From assembly GCA_937967805.1 (NCBI GenBank), contig CALBTC010000242.1, positions 1 to 10,613 of the forward strand: a stretch of 10,613 nt of DNA. Direction: 5' to 3'. The stretch's first letter is position 1, and each line of letters begins with the position of its first letter. The notes beneath the pieces were generated by a model, which was not told the DNA's origin, made no database searches, and saw only the letters and a list, made by a program, of their open reading frames with translations. The stretch is from an uncultured Anaerolineaceae bacterium (lineage in GTDB: Bacteria > Chloroflexota > Anaerolineae > Promineifilales > Promineifilaceae). Shown piece after piece: positions 6,425-10,613 of this stretch. A program made the position numbers and the translations under genes.

Positions 6425-6787
6425 CTGGTGCGGCAGGCGCAGGCAGGTGAGCCAATTGTTGGCGTCGTGCACAGCGCCATCCAGCCACGTCCCGATCAGG
6501 AAGCTGGGCAGGAAATTCTCGTGCCGAGTGAAAACGGTATCGCGCCTGGCGATCTACTGTCCATTATTATCTTTGGGCCGGCGCTGGTGCGCATGGACAC
6601 CACAACAGGCCCATTGCACGCGGGGGTGCGCATCACAGCCGCTACCAATGGACAGGCCCGTATGCTGCAAACGGTCGAAGTGGATGGCGTTACCCTGAAC
6701 GAGGCTGCGCCCATCCTCGGCATAGCACTGGAAGCGGGCGACACAGACGGCGATGGGCTGGTCTGGGTATTGGTCAATCCCCAATGA
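6425..6787 (+). pseudogene. C-terminal module of the same surface protein, separated by the TAG
   Basis: The frame of the preceding gene continues directly after TAG 6422-6424 for 120 residues to TGA 6785-6787. The sequence LVRQAQAGEPIVGVVHSA, then GDLLSIIIFGPALVRMDTTT, GPLHAGVRITAATNGQARM and ILGIALEAGDTDGDGLVWV, is the usual end of such stalked proteins: a compact beta-rich cap in which '.aGd.l..s...G.A' and 'iiG.Ale..' recur. It has no signal peptide and no credible start of its own. The whole gene would be 455 codons. CAG or GAG to TAG is a one-base change, so either a recent nonsense mutation or a base-call error fits. Confidence 0.7.
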
Positions 6788-6800
6788 GGAGGCGGCGCGC

Positions 6801-7067
6801 ATGAAACGAATTTGGATGCTCTGTATGTTGATTCTGCTGCTGGCGGCCGTTTCCCTGACGCTGGCGCAGCCGGGCGGCTATTCCCTGACGTGGTGGACGG
6901 TCGATGGCGGCGGCGGTATGAGCGGCAACGGCCGTTACACCCTGCAATTCACCACCGGCCAGCCGGACGCGGGGACGATGGGCAGCGGCCGTTACACTCT
7001 GTTCTCTGGCTACTGGGACGGCCAAGGCCAATATGATGTTTATTTGCCGGTTGTGATGCGGCCGTAA
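6801..7067 (+). CDS. Small secreted protein with C-terminal YLPVVMR motif
   Basis: The 88-residue protein starts at ATG 6801 with AGGAGG (6787-6792) eight bases upstream; an earlier GTG start would read through the end of the previous gene. Residues 1-22 form a signal peptide (MKRIWMLCMLILLLAAVSLT, cleavage near LAQ). The mature part has two related units around the pattern YSLTWWTVDGGGG and GRYTLQFTTGQPDAG / GRYTLFSGYWDG, and ends VYLPVVMRP. Small proteins with this 'W..DGGGG...G.Y.L..T.GQPDAG...G.Y.L..G.W' layout and a YLPLV/YLPVV tail are, to my recollection, frequent in Chloroflexota genomes, where similar tails also end much larger exported proteins. Function is unknown; the tail could be a sorting or anchoring signal. 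The TAA overlaps the Shine-Dalgarno site of the next gene. Confidence 0.8.
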   Translation: MKRIWMLCMLILLLAAVSLTLAQPGGYSLTWWTVDGGGGMSGNGRYTLQFTTGQPDAGTMGSGRYTLFSGYWDGQGQYDVYLPVVMRP

Positions 7068-7081
7068 AGGAGTACGCACTG

Positions 7082-7633
7082 ATGCCCAAAACCAATCATA
7101 CAATTACCCACCCGGCAATCGGTCACCGGATTACCTTTTTGCAAACGGCCGCCCAAACCAACGGCCAACTACTGCAAATCGAATACGCTGTGGAACGACC
7201 GGAAAGTAAACCGGCTATCCCTTTGCACAGACACCTCAAATGCGAGGAACGGTTTGAGGTCGTTCATGGTAAACTGGGCGTTGTGTTGGGCGGTGAGCGA
7301 CGGGTGCTGAGGGTAGGCGAAAGCGTCACCATCTCGCCGGGCACGCCGCACACCTTTTGGAATGCGGGTGACGGCGAACTGCGTTTCATCACCGAGGTGC
7401 GACCGCCGGGCGAGCTGCAAACCTATTGGGAAACGGTCTTTGGCCTGGCGCAGGATGGCAAGGTGAATGTCAATGGCCTGCCCAACCTGCTGCAGCTGGC
7501 CGTCGTCGCCCCGCTGGCCGACAGCTACGACCCGCGCCTACCGATTCCGGTGACAAAGGCGTTGGTGGCAGTGTTAGGCGGCATCGGTCGTTTGTTGGGT
7601 TACAAAGACCGTTACCCACAGTACAGTGCGTAA
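7082..7633 (+). CDS. Cupin-domain protein
   Basis: The 183-residue protein starts at ATG 7082 behind AAAGGAG (7066-7072). It contains a conserved cupin barrel: motif 1 is PLHRHLKCEERFEVVHGKLG (His49, His51, Glu55 or Glu56 as metal ligands, Gly63), and motif 2 is SPGTPHTFWNAG (Pro86, Gly87, His90, Asn94). All the usual metal-binding positions are present, so a bound divalent metal is likely. No signal peptide is seen, which implies a cytoplasmic location. The C-terminal ~60 residues are hydrophobic and end GYKDRYPQYSA, possibly a membrane-facing or oligomer helix. Cupins cover many reactions and sensory roles, and the substrate cannot be read from this sequence. The stop codon directly abuts the ATG of the membrane-protein gene (TAAATG), which points to coupled translation and perhaps a shared role. 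Confidence 0.85.
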   Translation: MPKTNHTITHPAIGHRITFLQTAAQTNGQLLQIEYAVERPESKPAIPLHRHLKCEERFEVVHGKLGVVLGGERRVLRVGESVTISPGTPHTFWNAGDGELRFITEVRPPGELQTYWETVFGLAQDGKVNVNGLPNLLQLAVVAPLADSYDPRLPIPVTKALVAVLGGIGRLLGYKDRYPQYSA

Positions 7634-8173
7634 ATGGCAACGAACACGACAGCAAATCGAACCAAATTTATGCAGGCAACTGGGCTTGTCCGTCTATCAT
7701 GGATAATAGTAGCTTTGTTTGCTTTGTTATTGATGGCTACGGCCGCTCCCTACCGTTATGCCCTGTTGGCTTCGAGTAGTTCTGGTTACAGTTCAACTGC
7801 TCAAGATTTAGGGCTTTCATTGCCTGTCCTTGCCTTTGTGATCACAACCCTGGAAGTAACCACCTGGTTGAGCTTTATTGTTGTGGCCGGGGCCATTGCC
7901 TGGCACAAAAGCAATCATTGGTTCCCATTGGTGATTGCCCTTACTTTAACTTTTCTTGGCGTCATGCCACCTCTCGTTGATGGCCTGATGACTGTTCACT
8001 CTGTCTGGCAGACGCTCATCCCTCTGCTGCGAGCTTTGGTTTATTCCGGCATGTTGACCATGCTTTGTCTCTTTCCAGATGGCCGTTTTGTACCCTCCTG
8101 GTCACGCTGGTATTTGTTCGCCTGGTTTCTCTTCGCCCTCATCTTCTGGCCCTACATATCTACTGTGTTATGA
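7634..8173 (+). pseudogene. Polytopic membrane protein, 5' part, split by the insertion sequence
   Basis: ATG 7634 directly follows the cupin stop, with no separate Shine-Dalgarno site, so translational coupling is likely. The 179 codons encode about five hydrophobic segments (WIIVALFALLLMATAA, LPVLAFVITTLEVTTWLSFIVV, PLVIALTLTFLGVM, LIPLLRALVYSGMLTMLCLF, YLFAWFLFALIFW) and the motif LFPDGRFVPSWSRW. This motif is known from the N-terminal multi-helix sensor region of chloroflexotal and actinobacterial histidine kinases. The reading ends at a TGA whose T is the last base of the target duplication and whose GA belongs to the element, so the stop is an insertion artefact. The frame resumes at 9310 and is described there. 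Confidence 0.8.
8166..8171. repeat. Target-site duplication, left copy (TGTTAT)
   Basis: TGTTAT here is repeated exactly at 9304-9309, flanking the inverted repeats of the insertion sequence. Removing one copy with the element restores the interrupted reading frame, which strongly supports a 6-bp duplication made by the insertion. Confidence 0.85.
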
Positions 8174-8189
8174 GAGGTTCGCATAACCT
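8172..8189 (+). repeat. Left terminal inverted repeat of the insertion sequence
   Basis: GAGAGGTTCGCATAACCT matches the reverse complement of 9286-9303 at 16 of 18 positions (mismatches at positions 6 and 17). This is the expected transposase-binding end. Confidence 0.85.
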
Positions 8190-8270
8190 CAAAACAATGA
8201 AAATGCTCCTGAGTGCTTGGTAAAATTGTCGTTGACAAAAAGACAAACCAAGCCCAAAGGAGCAAGACAA

Positions 8271-9287
8271 ATGTTAACAACTGAATTAGCAAAACGCCAA
8301 GAGCAAGCTCTGACGACCATTGTTGGCGAAGACCCATTCATCTTCTCACCCCAGTTGGTCAACCAACTACGTTTGTTGTCTCTCGCCCGATTGATTGTGT
8401 TCTTTGCCAACCGGGTGCGACCAACCTTATCAGCCGGACCAGGTGGGCGACCAGTAACATACTGCGATGAGAGTATTCTCGTGGCTATTTTGGTCATGAG
8501 CTTGTGGCAGTTGTCAGCGGAAAGTATGGTGCGGCGGCTGAAACGGTGGCCAGAATTGGCCAGCGCTTGTGGCTTTGCCCCTGGTAAGGTTATCAGTGCC
8601 AGCCAACTGCGGCGGCGACGAGACAGTCTGGGCATCTGGGTATATTTTGTGACCTTCTGTGTCCTGGTGGCCATTCTTATCCGACGCGGTGTTATCCTGG
8701 GACGAGATTGGGTGATTGATTCAACCATCATTGATGCCTTTTCCTCCTCTGATGCCGGGGCAAATTGGAGTTTCAGCAAACGCTTTGGTTACAAGGTCCA
8801 CATGCTCATCTGTCGCGACAGCTTGCTGCCCCTCATGGTTCTCGTTTCGCCAGCCAATGCCAATGATGCGCCTTGGGCACCGCGGCTGATGGCACTGGCT
8901 CATGGACTCTTTGCCCTGCCGGTTAGCGTGGTTCGGGCTGACGCGGCCTACTATACCCAGGCCGTCGTGGGGTTCATTGTCGATGTGCTCCGAGCTGTGC
9001 CGAAAGTGGTCTTCAATCCGCGCAAGGCGGGCAAGAAAGCCATCGTTACCCTGGAATGGGTCGCCAACTATCGGCAAGACCGGGGCAAGCGGGGCTACAT
9101 TGAACGCTTCTTCGCTGTCTTGAAACGTTACCATCGACTCAATGAGCTGCAGCGAATGGGACTGTGGGCGGCTTATCGTCACGCCTGCGAAGTTTGTTTT
9201 GCGGTCCTGTTGATTGCCTGGTTGGCTGACCATCTCGGCCGTCCTGACCTTATTCATGCTCGTTCTCGCCTTTTGGCACCCTGCTAA
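8271..9287 (+). CDS. DDE transposase of the IS4/IS5 superfamily
   Basis: The 338-residue protein starts at ATG 8271, eight bases after AAAGGAG (8256-8262); a TTG at 8217 lies nearer the inverted repeat and has no such site. The catalytic triad is visible as Asp150 in DWVIDSTIIDAF, Asp224 in VVRADAAYYT and Glu278 in KRGYIERFFAVLKRYHRL. The residues after the glutamate (K-R-Y-H-R-L-N) form the usual Y-x2-R/K-type signature of DDE_Tnp_1 (PF01609) enzymes. A His/Lys segment GYKVHMLICRD follows the first Asp. The N-terminal ~110 residues include a basic region (SQLRRRRDS) likely to bind DNA ends. It cuts and joins the element ends to move the IS. No frameshift or internal stop is present, so the enzyme is probably functional. 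Confidence 0.92.
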   Translation: MLTTELAKRQEQALTTIVGEDPFIFSPQLVNQLRLLSLARLIVFFANRVRPTLSAGPGGRPVTYCDESILVAILVMSLWQLSAESMVRRLKRWPELASACGFAPGKVISASQLRRRRDSLGIWVYFVTFCVLVAILIRRGVILGRDWVIDSTIIDAFSSSDAGANWSFSKRFGYKVHMLICRDSLLPLMVLVSPANANDAPWAPRLMALAHGLFALPVSVVRADAAYYTQAVVGFIVDVLRAVPKVVFNPRKAGKKAIVTLEWVANYRQDRGKRGYIERFFAVLKRYHRLNELQRMGLWAAYRHACEVCFAVLLIAWLADHLGRPDLIHARSRLLAPC

Positions 9288-9303
9288 GTTATGCGAAGCT
9301 CTC
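9286..9303 (-). repeat. Right terminal inverted repeat of the insertion sequence
   Basis: Read on the minus strand it is GAGAGCTTCGCATAACTT, 16/18 identical to the left end. The last two bases of the transposase TAA (9286-9287) fall inside it. Confidence 0.85.
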
Positions 9304-9309
9304 TGTTAT
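9304..9309. repeat. Target-site duplication, right copy (TGTTAT)
   Basis: Exact copy of 8166-8171, directly outside the right inverted repeat. Joining across it puts the two halves of the membrane-protein gene back in one frame. Confidence 0.85.
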
Positions 9310-10613
9310 CAGAAATGTCCATGATTCCTGATACGCCAACATTGCCAAACGGGCTGGTGCTGCTCGTTATTGGTGTCTTGGCAACAATTGGCCTGCTTTT
9401 TCAGTTTATTCGCTACCGCACTTATACTTCTGCCGAACAGCACCAGCAGACGAAGTGGTATTTGTTTGGCCTGCTGCTGCTCAATACCTCCAGCCTGGTC
9501 AATGGCCTTTCGCTATCACTGTTTCCGGCACTGCGTGACGCAGCTTTCGGCAGTTTCTTATACACGCTGGGCATGGAAACTTTGCTGATGCTGGCTGGTA
9601 TTGGTTTCTCAGTGGCCGTCGCTTTCGCCATTTTACGGTATCGTCTGTGGGATATTGATGTTCTTATCAATCGCACGCTGGTGTATGGTACGTTGACGGC
9701 GGGAACGATGGGCGTATATGTGCTCATGGTTGGCGGCTTTGGGGCACTGTTACCGGCGCAGCAGGGACAAACAGCCGCTTTTATTTTGGCAACCGGCCTG
9801 GTCTTGGTTACGATACGGTCGATACACACCCAACTGCAGAGCGCGGCCAACCGCCTCGTTCCTATCACGGCACTCTCCAACAATAGCATCATTGTCGAGG
9901 AGGAAAACCTGACCGTTAACAAGAATCATTTCCAAATCCCCCAAAAAGTAATCCGCTCAATCTGGGTATTGGTTGGTTTAGGCGCGATAATTCTGATAGT
10001 GGCAGCCGTACCTTACCGCTTCACGATGTTGACCACGGATGTGTATGGGTATGGAACGGCCGTTTCCGACCAGGGCCTGTCCTACAATGGGTTCGCCGCT
10101 TATTTCACCGGTTTGGAAACAATTATCGGGATTGCCTTTCTGGTTTTGGCAACCTTCATCGCCTGGCGAAAGACAGGTGACTGGTTGGCGTTGATGGTGG
10201 CCGTCACCCTGGCCTATATGGGGATTTTATTGCCCTTAGCCGATGGTCTGATTTATGCTAACGAAGGTTGGCACTGGCCCATTGTAACGATTCGGGTCCT
10301 GGTTTACACCGGCTTTATCGCAATGCTGTGTCTTTTTCCAGACGGCCGTTTTAGGCCGCGTTGGTCGCGATGGCTGCTCCTGGCCTGGGTCGCTTTTATC
10401 CTGGCTGGCTGGCAGCGTGTTGGTGAAACTTTTTCAGACATGGCCGTCATCCCCAATGCCCGCACCTTTCAAGATGGTTTGGTTCTACTCTTGTTGAGCG
10501 GATGGATTGGAACCGGTATTGTTATGCAGCTCATTCGTTACAAAAAATTCGCCTCGCCTGAACAGCGGCAGCAAACCAAATGGGTCTTTTACGGCCTTTT
10601 TTTAGTGTCCATC
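9310..10613 (+). pseudogene. Polytopic membrane protein, 3' part, running off the window; contains a second copy of the membrane module
   Basis: From the codon formed by 9309-9311 the frame is open to the last base (435 codons, no stop). It first completes module A with QFIRYRTYTSAEQHQQTKW, then RLWDIDVLINRTLVYGTL, helices, and IHTQLQSAANRLVP. The last two stretches match the sensor region of chloroflexotal histidine kinases just before the 'RLQ..vNRl.YG' hinge. A hydrophilic linker follows (SIIVEEENLTVNKNHFQIP). From about 9951 a second, clearly homologous module B begins: VAAVPYRF, then IAW, LADGL, LVYTG, MLCLFPDGRFRPRWSRW and EQRQQTKW align one for one with VAAPYRY-like positions of module A. 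With the 5' part this gives at least 614 codons. No kinase, GAF or other cytoplasmic domain appears between the modules; one may follow beyond the window. An isolated start at ATG 9315 or 9321 is conceivable. Confidence 0.8.

Larger units (their letters stand above)
8172..9303 (+). mobile_element. Complete insertion sequence, 1132 bp
   Basis: The element is bounded by 18-bp terminal inverted repeats: GAGAGGTTCGCATAACCT at 8172-8189 and, read on the other strand, GAGAGCTTCGCATAACTT from 9303 to 9286 (16/18 identical). It is flanked by TGTTAT direct repeats and contains one transposase gene filling most of its length. The transposase stop codon lies inside the right repeat. Everything needed for transposition appears intact, so the insertion may be recent. 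The DDE catalytic pattern places it in the broad IS4/IS5 superfamily; I cannot name the family. It lacks the ACGGCCGT octamer that is common in the flanking genes, which agrees with a separate origin. Confidence 0.9.
1454..10349. repeat. Dispersed ACGGCCGT palindrome (11 copies)
   Basis: The octamer ACGGCCGT starts at 1454, 2312, 3489, 3603, 4134, 4500, 5473, 5733, 6928, 10056 and 10342. The 7-mer ACGGCCG occurs further at 2215, 4776, 6339, 7145 and 7739. A given octamer is expected about 0.2 times in this length at even base composition. It falls in all three codon phases (NGR or DGR, TAV, and LRP readings), so the excess is not explained by one peptide motif. None occurs in 1-1393 or within the insertion sequence. 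Confidence 0.85.

Noticed and set aside
8232..8237. Perfect TTGACA as a -35 box for the transposase
   Set aside because: No acceptable -10 hexamer lies 16-18 bases downstream; that position falls at the Shine-Dalgarno site, so the promoter cannot be placed here with confidence.
8189..9257. Minus-strand open frames of 178 and 196 codons inside the insertion sequence
   Set aside because: Both are antisense to the intact transposase with its full DDE triad and show no recognisable motif or start signal.
9422..9922. Minus-strand open frame of 166 codons opposite the membrane protein
   Set aside because: The plus-strand frame carries recognisable helices and the RLWDIDVLINRTLVYG motif and is continuous with the part before the insertion sequence.

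Overview
The window most resembles a chromosomal segment from a Chloroflexota (Chloroflexi) bacterium of the Anaerolineae/Ardenticatenia type. The grounds are indirect: a small secreted protein ending in VYLPVVMRP, a surface protein with an FTFQGQL...PRQSLTAAPYA module, a polytopic membrane protein with PDGRFxPxWSRW / QQTKW / RLWDIDVLINRTLVYG motifs known from chloroflexotal sensor kinases, and a very abundant ACGGCCGT octamer (11 copies). No RNA gene, CRISPR array or origin was seen.

Region 1 (1-1393) looks foreign or eroded. It holds the C-terminal end of a DUF234-type ATPase, a Phd/YefM antitoxin behind a 22-bp inverted-repeat operator, and a PIN-domain toxin gene that overlaps the antitoxin by ATGA but loses its C-terminal half at a junction with a fragment encoding RTX-like calcium-binding nonapeptides. 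A terminator-like hairpin, a weak minus-strand gene remnant and a chain of inverted repeats fill the rest up to the next gene. The ACGGCCGT octamer is absent here.

Region 2 (1394-7067) encodes exported or surface proteins: a large signal-peptide protein with a C-terminal membrane anchor, a lipoprotein with a DUF3558-like domain, a surface protein with a glycine/serine repeat body, and a small YLPVVMR-tailed secreted protein. Two of these genes each carry one in-frame stop (TAA at 3740, TAG at 6422) with the same reading frame continuing well past it. A 34-bp element, 30/34 identical, lies just upstream of both large genes and suggests shared control or a small dispersed repeat.

Region 3 (7082-10613) holds a cupin protein whose stop codon abuts the start of a long polytopic membrane protein. 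That gene is split by a complete 1132-bp insertion sequence (8172-9303) with 18-bp terminal inverted repeats, an intact DDE transposase and a 6-bp TGTTAT target duplication. Removing the element and one TGTTAT copy restores one frame of at least 614 codons, which contains two tandem copies of the same multi-helix membrane module and runs off the window end.

The genes from 4620 to 7634 all lie on the plus strand with short gaps and good Shine-Dalgarno sites, so they are probably transcribed in one or two operons. The recurring theme is decay by several mechanisms (nonsense codons, truncation, insertion) next to surface-exposed functions. I see no confident new defence or metabolic system.
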